Of a stretch of DNA of 64,000 bases, positions 32,005 through 40,704 are shown piece after piece; positions within the stretch are counted from its first letter, which is position 1, and every line of letters begins with the position of its first letter. A model generated the notes under the pieces. It saw only the letters and a program-made list of their open reading frames with translations, searched no databases and was not told where the DNA came from. The stretch lies in the NCBI GenBank assembly GCA_965276765.1, contig OZ255627.1:1178001-1242000 (forward strand). Reading direction: 5' to 3'. This DNA comes from G965276765 sp965276765. Lineage in GTDB: Bacteria > Actinomycetota > Acidimicrobiia > Acidimicrobiales > Palsa-688. Position numbers and translations under genes: made by a program.

Positions 32005-33849
32005 ATGCCCGGTACGAGCGGTCCCCACGGCCCGGGGCCGCAGGGTGGCACCTCACGGGTCGTCACCGTCACCGGCGTGCCCGTCTCCCGCAGTGTGCTT
32101 GCGGCTCACGCCGTCGTCCTGGCCGCCGCCGTCGCCTTCTGGGCGTGGGTCGACCGGCACCTCTGGTTCTACGGCGACGAATGGGACTTCATCGCCCGCA
32201 GGGGGGTCTTCCACGCCCCGTTGAGCATCTGGTTTCCTCACAACGAGCACTGGTCCACCCTCCCGATCCTGCTGTGGAGGGGGATCTTCTCGGTCGTGCA
32301 CCTCTCGAGCTACTGGCCGTACCTCGTGCCCGTGCTGGTGGCGCACGTGCTGATCGTGCACCTGGTGTGGAGGCGTTGCCTTCGTGACGGCGCCAACCCG
32401 TGGCTTGCCACCGTCCTGAGCCTCCTGCTCGGCCTGCTCGGGAGCGGGTGGAGCGACCTGGCCTGGGCCTTCCAGATCGGCTTCGACGGCTCGGTCCTCT
32501 TCGGCCTCCTCGCTCTCGACCTGGCGGACCGCGACTCGGGGTCCCTGCGCCGCGACGCGATCGTCTCGCTCGTCGCCCTGGCGGCGCTCATGTGCTCGAC
32601 GGTCGGCGACGCCATGCTCCTTGCTCTCGCCATCCTGCTCCTCGCCAGACGGCCGTGGCGCCAGACGATCAGGGTCCTCGCCCTTCCGGTCGTGGCCTAC
32701 GCAGTGTGGTGGCTCGCGGTCGGACGCGACGGTCTGGCCACACGACACGACTCCTTGACACCGGCGGTGTTGGCCAAGGTGCCGGGCTTCGTCGTGGCCC
32801 AGCTCGAGGCCACCCTCGGCTCCCATCGCCTTCTTCTCGGTGGGTTCGTGGCCCTCGTGCTCGGTGTCTGGCTGGCCCGGCACGTGGGATGCATGTGGTC
32901 AAGACATCCGGCTGCCCTCGCCCTCGTCTGCGCCGCCCTGGCGTTCTGGGCCCTCGCCGGGCTCGGGCGTGACAGCGGCGGCAACTTGACCCCGGCGCGC
33001 TACGTCTACATCGGCGCCGCGCTCGTGTTGCCGTTCGTCTCCCTCGCCCTCTCGAGCTGGGCTCGGCTCCGGCTGTCGAAGCCGGTATTGCGGCTGGCGC
33101 TGCGCCTCTCGGTCCTCGTCGTGGTGTTGTTGTACACGGTGGGCAACGCCGAGCAGGGTGTGCGGTCTCTCAAGACCCGCACGGCGTTCGTGCTCCACGA
33201 AAAGAAGCAGATCCTCGGCTCGGCTCGGCTGCTCGCCGACGGTCAGCCGGTCCTCAATCGGCTTCCCTTCCCTTACGGACCTCTCACGCCCGATGACCTC
33301 CTGCGGCTGTGGCGCCAGGGAGTCATCCCCCACGTCGGCCCGCTCGCGGCGGGGGTGCGACGCTATGACGCCACCCGGCTCGATGTGCTCCTCGCGGGCG
33401 CGCCGTTGGTGTCCGGCCGCTTCACCATCCGAGGCACGACCGGCGTCGTCGCATCGGCCGACCCGCCCGGCTGCATCACCCTGGCACCGCGCATCACCCC
33501 GGCACCGACCAACGGGTCCGAGCGGCCCGGATCCCGGCCGGCGGCGCGGCCGGCGGTGCGGCCGGCGGTGCGGCTGGCGCTGAGACCGGGCGAGCGCTCG
33601 GCATCGGTGCTGGTCCGGGCACCGGGAGGAACCCTCCTCATCGCCGCCCTCGAGTCCACCGACACGACCGGCGGCCTCCACGCCGGCAGCGTCGCCAAGA
33701 TCGGCGAGCACTTCCTGACACCGGCCACGGGAACAGCACGCCTCGATGACGCTGCGCCGGGCTCCGACCTGGTCGTGGACCTGCCGAGGGCCGGCGCGGT
33801 CGAGCTCTGCGGGCTGGGTCGGGCGCCCCGCCATCTTTCCGCGGCGTGA
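32005..33849 (+). CDS. Polytopic GT-C-like membrane protein, 614 aa
   Basis: About eleven hydrophobic segments and an extracytoplasmic C-terminal domain from residue 400. The first loop has HLWFYGDEWDFIARRGVFHA then IWFPHNEHWSTLPILLWRG: the GDEWDF Asp/Glu is in the position of the catalytic acid in GT-C glycosyltransferases. A low-complexity insert (residues about 505-530, RPAARPAVRPAVR) comes from a 12-nt DNA repeat. It is divergent from the sugar-nucleotide operon and may use its lipid-linked product. Confidence 0.72.
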   Translation: MPGTSGPHGPGPQGGTSRVVTVTGVPVSRSVLAAHAVVLAAAVAFWAWVDRHLWFYGDEWDFIARRGVFHAPLSIWFPHNEHWSTLPILLWRGIFSVVHLSSYWPYLVPVLVAHVLIVHLVWRRCLRDGANPWLATVLSLLLGLLGSGWSDLAWAFQIGFDGSVLFGLLALDLADRDSGSLRRDAIVSLVALAALMCSTVGDAMLLALAILLLARRPWRQTIRVLALPVVAYAVWWLAVGRDGLATRHDSLTPAVLAKVPGFVVAQLEATLGSHRLLLGGFVALVLGVWLARHVGCMWSRHPAALALVCAALAFWALAGLGRDSGGNLTPARYVYIGAALVLPFVSLALSSWARLRLSKPVLRLALRLSVLVVVLLYTVGNAEQGVRSLKTRTAFVLHEKKQILGSARLLADGQPVLNRLPFPYGPLTPDDLLRLWRQGVIPHVGPLAAGVRRYDATRLDVLLAGAPLVSGRFTIRGTTGVVASADPPGCITLAPRITPAPTNGSERPGSRPAARPAVRPAVRLALRPGERSASVLVRAPGGTLLIAALESTDTTGGLHAGSVAKIGEHFLTPATGTARLDDAAPGSDLVVDLPRAGAVELCGLGRAPRHLSAA

Positions 33850-33864
33850 CGGCCTCGTAGCGCG

Positions 33865-33896
33865 GCTCCTTCGTGGCGTGGCTGCTTCGTGGCGTG
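33865..33896. repeat. 16-nt tandem repeat x2 just after a stop codon
   Basis: GCTCCTTCGTGGCGTG and GCTGCTTCGTGGCGTG are adjacent, 16 nt past the GT-C gene stop and just before the monooxygenase start. Confidence 0.9.
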
Positions 33897-33909
33897 GCAT
33901 CGTCGTGCG

Positions 33910-35676
33910 GTGAGGGGGAGCGAAATCGAGACCGACGTCCTGGTGATCGGAACCGGGCCGGCCGGCGGGGCGGCGGCGCTCGCACTCGCCACGCTCGGGG
34001 TCGATCACCTGGTCATCACGAAGTATCGGTGGACGGCCAACACCCCGCGCTCCCACATCACCAACCAGCGCACGGTCGAGATCTTCCGTGACCTCGGCAT
34101 CGAGGACGACGTGCTGGCCCGGGCCACACCCCACCACCTCATGGGCGACACGGTCTTCTGCACGAGCCTGGCCGGTGAGGAGATCGGCCGGGTGCGGACC
34201 TGGGGCACCCATCCGGCTCGCGAGGCCGATTATGTTGCCGCCAGCCCTTCGCCGAACTGCGATCTCCCCCAGACGCTCCTCGAGCCGATCATCGTTGGTC
34301 ACGCCGCTTCGAGAGGCAGCCGGATCCGCTTCGACACCGAGTATGTCGGCCTGGCCCAGGACGCCGATGGGGTCAGCGTGCAGGTGCGCGACCGGGTCAC
34401 AGGCGCCGCTTCTACCGTGCGAGCCAAGTACGTGATCGGTGCCGACGGCGGGCGCAGCCAGGTTGCCATCGATGCCGGACTGCCCTTCGAGGGTCGGATG
34501 GATGTGGCCGGGAGCATGAACATCGTCTTCCACGCCGACCTGTCGCACCTCGTCGAACACCGGCCGAGCGTCCTGTACTGGGTGCTGCAGCCCGGCTCCG
34601 ACGTCGGCGGGATCGGACTCGGGCTCGTCAGGATGGTCCGACCGTGGGACGAATGGCTCATCGTGTGGGGCTACGACATCGATCGGCCGCCACCGGATGT
34701 CAACGAGGAGATGGCGAAGAGGATCGTCCACGAGCTCGTCGGCGACGACACGATCTCGGTGACGATCCGCTCCATCTCCCTGTGGGGCAACAACAAGATG
34801 TACGCCACGCGCTATCGAGCCGGCCGCGTCTTCTGTGCCGGCGACGCCGTGCACCGCCACCCCCCGTCCAACGGTCTCGGCTCCAACACCTCCATCCAGG
34901 ACGCCTACAACCTGGCCTGGAAGCTGGCGTACGTGCTCCGAGGCGACGCCGGCGTCGGCCTCCTCGACTCCTACGATGCCGAACGAGCGCCGGTTGGCAA
35001 GCAGATCGTCCTCCGAGCCAACAAGAGCATCGAGGAGTTCGGTCCGATCTTCGACGCTCTCGGCTTGACCGACACAAGCGATCCCGACCTCATGACGGCC
35101 GGCATCGCGGCGCGCGCCGAGAACACGCCGAGCGCGGCCCGTCAACGTGAGGCGCTGCGGCGAGCGCTCGAGCTCAAGGACTACGAGTTCAATGCGCACG
35201 GCGTCGAGCTCGGTCAGCGCTACGCGTCGGGTGCGGTCGTCGGCGACGGGAGCGAGGAGCCCGAGTTCACCCGCGATCGAGAGTTGTACTACCACCCAAC
35301 GACGTGGCCGGGGGCTCGACTGCCGCACGTCTGGCTGGCCGAAGACGACGGACGGAAGGTGAGCACCCACGACCTCGCCGGGAAGGGCCGATTCGCTCTG
35401 TTCACCGGCATATCCGGCGAAGCATGGGCCGGGGCCACCGTGTCGGTCGCAACGGCGCTCGGCATCGAGATCGTCGGCCACGTGATCGGACCCGGCCGGG
35501 CCCACATCGACGTCTACGAGGACTGGTCCAGGGCCCGTGAGGTCAACGAGGACGGCTGCGTGCTCGTCCGTCCCGACGGTCACGTCGGGTGGAGGAGCGC
35601 TTCCATGGTCGGGGATCCCGCCTCCGAGCTGCGACGGGTCCTCTCGGCCATCCTCGATCGCCCCACATCGGCCTGA
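33910..35676 (+). CDS. FAD-dependent phenol hydroxylase (TfdB-like)
   Basis: A 588-aa class A flavin monooxygenase: FAD loop DVLVIGTGPAGGAAALALA, then WTANTPRSHITNQRTVEIFR, which is distinctive of 2,4-dichlorophenol 6-monooxygenase and related phenol hydroxylases. It has YVIGADGGRSQVAIDAGL, the second FAD motif FCAGDAVHRHPPSNGLGSNT and SIQDAYNLAWKLAYVLRGDA, and a C-terminal thioredoxin-like region from 460. It hydroxylates a phenol ortho to OH using NADPH and O2. GTG 33910 is preferred over the upstream GTG 33889. The intradiol dioxygenase at 27918 could act on its product. Confidence 0.88.
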   Translation: MRGSEIETDVLVIGTGPAGGAAALALATLGVDHLVITKYRWTANTPRSHITNQRTVEIFRDLGIEDDVLARATPHHLMGDTVFCTSLAGEEIGRVRTWGTHPAREADYVAASPSPNCDLPQTLLEPIIVGHAASRGSRIRFDTEYVGLAQDADGVSVQVRDRVTGAASTVRAKYVIGADGGRSQVAIDAGLPFEGRMDVAGSMNIVFHADLSHLVEHRPSVLYWVLQPGSDVGGIGLGLVRMVRPWDEWLIVWGYDIDRPPPDVNEEMAKRIVHELVGDDTISVTIRSISLWGNNKMYATRYRAGRVFCAGDAVHRHPPSNGLGSNTSIQDAYNLAWKLAYVLRGDAGVGLLDSYDAERAPVGKQIVLRANKSIEEFGPIFDALGLTDTSDPDLMTAGIAARAENTPSAARQREALRRALELKDYEFNAHGVELGQRYASGAVVGDGSEEPEFTRDRELYYHPTTWPGARLPHVWLAEDDGRKVSTHDLAGKGRFALFTGISGEAWAGATVSVATALGIEIVGHVIGPGRAHIDVYEDWSRAREVNEDGCVLVRPDGHVGWRSASMVGDPASELRRVLSAILDRPTSA

Positions 35677-35765
35677 GCAGCGCGCCGACCCGGCCGCCGT
35701 CGGAGGAAGCACCATTAGGCTGGGTCGAGGCCAGGTTTCGCGGCGGTCGACAACGGAGGTAGAAA

Positions 35766-36161
35766 ATGGCACAGGACGCTGACATTCGTGAAGCGATCGA
35801 GAAGACGAAGGCCGAGTTCGCCGAGCGCCTTGAGGCCCTCGGGGCGCGAGCCGACGTCCCCGGTCGGGTGACGGCAGGGAAGAAGAAGGCCAAGGCCTCC
35901 AAGAAGCAGGCCAAGCGCGCCGCCAAGAAGGCCGGCCGCAAGGCGGAGAAGGCCGGCCGCAAGGCCCGCAAGGCGCTCCCCGACCCCGGCGACGCCGTCG
36001 ATGCGGCGAAGGCCAAGGTGAGCGAATCGAAGTCCAAGAAGGGCAAGAAGAGCCGCAAGGCGGACAAGAAGCGCCGCTCGGGCCGGAAGCTGCCTGTGCT
36101 TGCCGCCGCCGGCGGCGGTACCGTCGCCGCCGTGATGCTCAAGCGCAGGAAGAGCGGATGA
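35766..36161 (+). CDS. Lys/Ala-rich DUF3618-like protein with C-terminal helix
   Basis: A 131-aa protein. Residues 1-35 (DIREAIEKTKAEFAERLEAL then GARADVPGRV) match the start of DUF3618 proteins. The middle (36-103) is made of AKKAGRKAEKAGRKARKA-type stretches resembling histone H1 tails, and residues 107-125 (LPVLAAAGGGTVAAVML) are a weak membrane helix. A strong GGAGG precedes ATG 35766. Nucleic-acid or envelope binding is possible; function unknown. It overlaps the DinB gene by 4 nt. Confidence 0.78.
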   Translation: MAQDADIREAIEKTKAEFAERLEALGARADVPGRVTAGKKKAKASKKQAKRAAKKAGRKAEKAGRKARKALPDPGDAVDAAKAKVSESKSKKGKKSRKADKKRRSGRKLPVLAAAGGGTVAAVMLKRRKSG

Positions 36162-36670
36162 ACGGAGGCGACCTCCTCGCCGGCGCCTTCGACCACATCG
36201 GCGAACTGGTCAGCGGGGTCGTCGACGGGCTGACGCCCGAGCAGCTGACCGTCAGGATAGACGGTGAGTCCAACTCCATCGCCTGGTTGGTGTGGCACCT
36301 GACCCGCGTGCAGGACGATCACGTCTCGGAGGTCGCAGGCGCCGAGCAGACCTGGCTCGCCGACGGCTGGGTCGAGCGGTTCGGGCTTCCCTTCGCCCCT
36401 TCGGCCATTGGCTACGGGCAGGGCTCAGACGACGTCGGCGCCGTCAGGGTGCGCTCGGGCGAGCTCCTGACCGGCTATCACGACGCCGTCCACGCCAGGA
36501 CCCGCCAATTCGTGACGGGGCTGAGCGATCCCGAGTTCGACCGGATCGTCGACGAGCGCTGGGACCCGCCGGTCACGCTCGGCGTCAGGCTGACGAGTGT
36601 GATCGGCGACGACCTGCAACACGTGGGTCAGGCCGCCTTCGTGCGGGGGATCGTCGAACGGCGGCGGTGA
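36158..36670 (+). CDS. DinB/DUF664 family protein (mycothiol-dependent enzyme-like)
   Basis: A 170-aa four-helix protein. The His positions that bind metal in DinB/YfiT enzymes are present: NSIAWLVWHLTRVQDDHVSE and DDLQHVGQAAFVRG. Actinobacterial relatives include thiol-S-transferases and maleylpyruvate isomerases that use mycothiol. ATGA overlap with the Lys-rich gene means coupled translation, an unusual pairing. Confidence 0.85.
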   Translation: MNGGDLLAGAFDHIGELVSGVVDGLTPEQLTVRIDGESNSIAWLVWHLTRVQDDHVSEVAGAEQTWLADGWVERFGLPFAPSAIGYGQGSDDVGAVRVRSGELLTGYHDAVHARTRQFVTGLSDPEFDRIVDERWDPPVTLGVRLTSVIGDDLQHVGQAAFVRGIVERRR

Positions 36671-36980
36671 CCGGCTGAGACCGGGCACCGGTTTCCACCA
36701 CTGAACGGCGCTCGCTTCGCTGCGTCGAAGGGGTGAACGACGATCCGACGTCGCTCCCAGCAGTGCTCTTGTAGCGCTCCTGGATAAACCTCCACGCCTC
36801 GTCGAGCTCGGCCTGGGAGACACGACACACATCGAGGGCGTCGGCGACACCGGAGCGCCTCGCCGCCCGCGCCTCCTCGTCGTCACGAGCCACGCGGCTC
36901 TCGAAGCGAATCCCAACGAAAAGAATCGCCAGGACAATGGCAAAAACAACGATTCCAATGCTACAGCAGACAACCAGCAT
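36585..36980 (-). CDS. Small single-pass membrane protein, 131 aa, unknown
   Basis: ATG 36980 is preceded by AGAGGA. Residues 1-24 (MLVVCCSIGIVVFAIVLAIL) are a membrane helix, followed by a charged helix (RVARDDEEARAARRSGVADA) and an RVSQAELDEAWRFIQERYKS segment. The last 40 or so residues overlap the end of the convergent DinB gene and look random, so the true end may be disturbed. The region from about 36880 to 37115 is markedly less GC-rich than its surroundings, suggesting a different origin. Confidence 0.55.
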   Translation of the reverse strand: MLVVCCSIGIVVFAIVLAILFVGIRFESRVARDDEEARAARRSGVADALDVCRVSQAELDEAWRFIQERYKSTAGSDVGSSFTPSTQRSERRSVVETGARSQPVTAAVRRSPARRRPDPRVAGRRRSHSSA

Positions 36981-37124
36981 GGGCTTTATTCCTCTTCGGC
37001 CTCGGTAGTGTCGAAGAACAAAGTAGAAGCTCTCTTATCGGTCGTCATCGGCCGGAATGATGATTGGTTCGGGATTCAGCCCAAACGATGAGAGAAGCTC
37101 ATTCTGGCGGCAACTATCTGTCCG

Positions 37125-37781
37125 TCAACCCGCTCGTCGCGGGGATCGGTACGGGCCGACGCCGAGCTCCTGCGCTCGGACCACGAGCTCCGCCCGACTG
37201 CGAGCGCCCAACTTCGAGCGCAGGTGTTGGACGTGGGTCCTGACCGTGGTCTCCGAGATGTAGAGCCGGTCGGCGATCTCCCCGTTGGTGGCGCCTTCGG
37301 CCACGACGGCGAGCACCTCCAGCTCGCGGGGCGAGCAGTCCGCCGGCGGGGCGGTGACGGGTCCGACCAGGCGGTCGAGCAGGCCACGCAACACCCCGGG
37401 GGAGACGATGGCGTCGCCTCCACTGACCGTCCGCACCGCCTGCGCCAGGGCGTCCGGGGAGTCTCCCTTGCACGAGAACCCGGCCGCCCCTGCCCTGATG
37501 GCCTGCAGGGCCAGATCGTCGGATGCGAAGGTGGTCAGGGCGAGGACGGCGGGCGCATGGCGGGGATCGCGGACCAGCTCGGCGGTCGCCGTCACGCCGT
37601 CCATGCCCGGCATGCGCAGATCCATGACGACGACGTCGGGTCGCAGCTCCCGGTTGCGCTCGATGGCCTCGGCTCCGTCGCTCGCTACCGCCACCACCTC
37701 GAGGTCCTCCTCGGCACCGAGGATCACGGCGATCGAGTCGCGGGCCTCGGGCTCGTCGTCGACGACCAGGACTCGGATCAT
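37125..37781 (-). CDS. NarL/LuxR-type response regulator (second system)
   Basis: A 218-aa regulator: VLVVDDEPEARDSIAVILGA, phospho-acceptor D54 (VVMDLRMP), LALTTFASDD, then SCKGDSPDAL, and a LuxR HTH (CSPRELEVLAVVAEGATNGE then YISETTVRTHVQHLRSKLGA). The ATG at 37781 overlaps the kinase stop by 4 nt. Targets unknown; the neighbouring low-GC membrane-protein gene is one candidate. Confidence 0.93.
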   Translation of the reverse strand: MIRVLVVDDEPEARDSIAVILGAEEDLEVVAVASDGAEAIERNRELRPDVVVMDLRMPGMDGVTATAELVRDPRHAPAVLALTTFASDDLALQAIRAGAAGFSCKGDSPDALAQAVRTVSGGDAIVSPGVLRGLLDRLVGPVTAPPADCSPRELEVLAVVAEGATNGEIADRLYISETTVRTHVQHLRSKLGARSRAELVVRAQELGVGPYRSPRRAG

Positions 37782-38983
37782 GCCTGGCTCCCAGAAACGG
37801 GCACATCGACGACGGGAGGCAGCGGGTGCGGCCAGGGCAGGATGGCCCGCAGGAGCCCACCGCCGGCCGGTCCGACCCCGAGGTCGATCCTGCCGCCGAG
37901 CGCCTGGGCGCGCTCCTCCGCCCCGGCCAACCCGAAACCGATGCGCGTTCCCGGTGGCGGGCCGGCGCCGTCGTCCCCGACTTCGACCACCAACTCGGAC
38001 CCGCTGTGGGTCAGGCGGACCACCGCTCGACGCGCCCCGGAGTGGCGGACGGCGTTGGCGAGGCCTTCGCCCACGATGGACGAGACCGTCTCCTCGATGC
38101 CGGATGGCAGGGTGACGCTGTCGACGGCGTCCTCGATGGCGACGTGGAAGTCCGGTCCAGAGAATCGCGCCACGATGCTCGCCAGGTCTCGGGCCGGGGA
38201 GGAAGGCGGCTCGGCGGCGTCTCGGAGCACGCCTACTAGCTGGTGGAGCTCGACCATGGCACCGCGGGTGTGCCGACCGATGTCGGTGAGCAACTCCTGG
38301 GCCCGCGGCGGGTCGCGGACCACGAGGCGGGCCGCCGCCTCGGCTCGAAGTCCTGCCAGCGTCACCGCATGGCCAACGGCGTCGTGCAACTCCCTGGCCA
38401 GGCGCAGGCGCTCGACGGCCGCAGCTTGCTCCGCCTCCAGCCGGAGACCCGCCACCACCACGTCGTGCTCCCTCCTGGCCAGGTCCGCCGCCGCCCGTTG
38501 GGCTCGGCCGGCTACCCCGACGAGGGCGGCCAGCGGGACCACGAGGGCGCTCGCCACGACGGGGGCAAGCCCGGCACCCGTCGGGCGCAGGGCACCGACG
38601 ACCGCGGCCGCAAGCGTCAGCACTCCCGTCGCGGTGGCGCCCACGGCCGGGCGCCGCACCGCAACCGTCCAAGCCAGGAGGGCGAGCATGGCAAAGTCGG
38701 CGGGCGACGGCGGATAGGCCAACATGTCGTAGGCGAGGAGGGCCGTCGCCGAGACGGCGAGGGCGACGACGGGCGACCGTCGGATGGCCAGCAGGGGACC
38801 GGCCACAAGCACCACCAAGACACCGCCGTAGGCGAGCGGCGGCCGCCACGAGGGTCCGACCCCCGATCCCGCCCAGAGAAACGGTTGGCCGACCACGGCC
38901 AGCCCTACGGCCGCGACCGACCATCCGAAACGGTGGACGACGGAGCGATGGACGATCGAGCACCAATGCCCCAAACGGTCCAT
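37778..38983 (-). CDS. NarL-type sensor histidine kinase (second system)
   Basis: A 401-aa kinase, ATG 38983. About five membrane helices in residues 18-160, a coiled coil, the HisKA_3 box RLRLARELHDAVGHAVTLAG with phospho-acceptor H200, and a HATPase domain with GEGLANAVRHSGARRAVVRL and GFGLAGAEERAQALGG. Intramembrane-sensing layout similar to the first pair at 22137. Coupled to its regulator by an ATGA overlap. Confidence 0.92.
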   Translation of the reverse strand: MDRLGHWCSIVHRSVVHRFGWSVAAVGLAVVGQPFLWAGSGVGPSWRPPLAYGGVLVVLVAGPLLAIRRSPVVALAVSATALLAYDMLAYPPSPADFAMLALLAWTVAVRRPAVGATATGVLTLAAAVVGALRPTGAGLAPVVASALVVPLAALVGVAGRAQRAAADLARREHDVVVAGLRLEAEQAAAVERLRLARELHDAVGHAVTLAGLRAEAAARLVVRDPPRAQELLTDIGRHTRGAMVELHQLVGVLRDAAEPPSSPARDLASIVARFSGPDFHVAIEDAVDSVTLPSGIEETVSSIVGEGLANAVRHSGARRAVVRLTHSGSELVVEVGDDGAGPPPGTRIGFGLAGAEERAQALGGRIDLGVGPAGGGLLRAILPWPHPLPPVVDVPVSGSQA

Positions 38984-39110
38984 GCGCACAGCGTAGGCAG
39001 CGCCCGGCGGATGTGGAAGCGGATCGTCGTTTGGACGGATGCGGTACCGCCGGCGGCCTCGTAGCGTCGTTGTTGCAGCCGTCAACGAGTAGATCTAGGA
39101 GGTGACCGCC

Positions 39111-39128
39111 ATGTGGTGGTGGCCCTAA
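39111..39128 (+). CDS. Five-codon minigene MWWWP with strong ribosome site
   Basis: ATG-TGG-TGG-TGG-CCC-TAA, preceded by a perfect AGGAGG at 39097-39102 with an 8-nt spacer. Three consecutive Trp codons directly before Pro and stop resemble a tryptophan-sensing leader peptide. A small GAGC-loop-GCTC stem follows at about 39150-39162. The next plus-strand gene is 1.6 kb away, and the adjacent genes are on the minus strand, so no obvious target is controlled. It may be a regulatory leader of an unseen antisense RNA or chance. Confidence 0.4.
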   Translation: MWWWP

Positions 39129-39171
39129 GCCGAAGCAACGACCGACCCCGAGCCGGGTGCTCCTGCTGTTC

Positions 39172-40584
39172 TCAGTGGTGGAAGCCGGTGCCATCGGCGG
39201 GGGACTGCACCGGGCCGGGTTGGCGGGCCAGCTCGGGCAGGACGCGCTTGAGGTCCTCGAGGAAGAGGACGCCCAGGTCCGATGAGAACCCGTTGCGGCA
39301 GACGACGCGCAGCACGTTGAGGTCGGTGCGGTTGTCGGGGAAGCTGTAGGCGGGCACGAGCCACCCTCGTTCCCGCAACCGGCGCGAGACGTCGTAGACG
39401 TTGTAGGCGGTGACATCGTCGGTGGTGGTGAAGGCGAAGACGGGGAGCTGGCCGCCGGTGGTGATCAGACGGAAGGGACCGAGCTCGCCGATGCGGTCGG
39501 CCAGACCCATGGCGATGTCACGCGACGCCTGCTGCACGGTCTGGTACCCCTTACGGCCGAGGCGGAGAAACGTGTAGTACTGGGCGACGACCTCGGCGCC
39601 GGGCCGCGAGAAGTTGAGGGCGAAGGTCGGCATGTCGCCGCCGAGGTAGTTGACGTTGAAGACGAGCTCGGCGGGCAGGGCATCGTGGTCGCGCCACACG
39701 ACCCATCCCACGCCGGGGTACACCAGCCCGTACTTGTGACCCGATGTGTTGATAGAAGCGACGCGTGGCAGGCGGAAGTCCCAGACCAGGTCGGGGTCGA
39801 GGAACGGGGCGATCATGGCTCCCGACGCCCCGTCGACGTGGATCGGGATGTCGAGGCCGGTGCGCCGCTCCAGGTCGTCGAGGGCCGTGGCGATCTCGGC
39901 GACCGGCTCGTAGCTGCCGTCGAAGGTCGACCCGAGTATGGCGACGACGCCGATGGTGTTCTCGTCGCAGCGGGCGATCGCCTCCTCGGCGTTCAGGTGA
40001 AAGCGGTCCCCCTCCATCGGGACCATCCGGGCCTCGACTTCCCAGTAGTTGCAGAACTTCTCCCAGCACACCTGCACGTTGTTGCCCATGACCAGGTTGG
40101 GTCGCGCCGTCGACCCGCCCGACGCAACGGACCCCTGCCGCTTGGCCCAGCGTCGCTTGAGGGCCATCCCGCCGAGCATGCAGGCCTCCGAAGAACCGGT
40201 CGTGGAGCAGCCGATGGTCCCAGCCGGGTCCGGGGCGTTCCACAGGTCGGCGAGGATGGCGACGCATCGGCTCTCCACCTCGGCCGTCTGCGGGTACTCG
40301 TCCTTGTCGATCATGTTCTTCTCGACGCACTCGGCCATGAGCCGCCCGGCCTGCGGCTCCATCCACGTGGTGACGAAGGTGGCCAGGTTGAGCCGGGCGT
40401 TGCCGTCGAGCATCAGCTCGTCGTGGATGACCTGGTAGGCCGTCTCCGCCGGTACCGACCCGTCGGCCAGTCGCACCGTCGGCGGCGCCACCTCCTCGCT
40501 GAGGGCGGGGTTGCCCTCGCTCAGCATCGGGTTGGAGCGGTGCGGCAGGTCGAGCTCGGTACGACTCCCTCGGTGCAGGGCCAT
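39172..40584 (-). CDS. gadB: Glutamate decarboxylase
   Basis: A 470-aa PLP enzyme, ATG 40584. TIGCSTTGSSEACMLGGMAL, CWEKFCNYWEVEARMVPME, IHVDGASGAMIAPF and the PLP lysine K284 in ASINTSGHKYGLVYPGVGW define bacterial/plant-type glutamate decarboxylase, which makes GABA and consumes a proton. It ends in GTGFHH, like the pH-switch His tail of E. coli GadB. No antiporter gadC is nearby. Divergent from the M20 amidohydrolase. Confidence 0.95.
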   Translation of the reverse strand: MALHRGSRTELDLPHRSNPMLSEGNPALSEEVAPPTVRLADGSVPAETAYQVIHDELMLDGNARLNLATFVTTWMEPQAGRLMAECVEKNMIDKDEYPQTAEVESRCVAILADLWNAPDPAGTIGCSTTGSSEACMLGGMALKRRWAKRQGSVASGGSTARPNLVMGNNVQVCWEKFCNYWEVEARMVPMEGDRFHLNAEEAIARCDENTIGVVAILGSTFDGSYEPVAEIATALDDLERRTGLDIPIHVDGASGAMIAPFLDPDLVWDFRLPRVASINTSGHKYGLVYPGVGWVVWRDHDALPAELVFNVNYLGGDMPTFALNFSRPGAEVVAQYYTFLRLGRKGYQTVQQASRDIAMGLADRIGELGPFRLITTGGQLPVFAFTTTDDVTAYNVYDVSRRLRERGWLVPAYSFPDNRTDLNVLRVVCRNGFSSDLGVLFLEDLKRVLPELARQPGPVQSPADGTGFHH

Positions 40585-40704
40585 GCTCAGCGTCCTCTCG
40601 TCTCGGAGGCGGACTCCCCGCCCCTGCGCCCGATTGTGACCGACCCCACCCCCGGCACGAGCGCGCGGGAGATAGCGGACCCAGCCGGGTGGCAGGATCG
40701 GAGC

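Noticed and set aside
28863..35676. Antibiotic biosynthetic cluster (sugar genes plus flavin monooxygenase)
   Set aside because: No PKS, NRPS, terpene or RiPP core gene in the window; the sugar genes fit envelope glycosylation.
39111..39349. MWWWP as the beginning of a longer protein
   Set aside because: The frame stops after five codons and the neighbouring frames are only antisense to glutamate decarboxylase.
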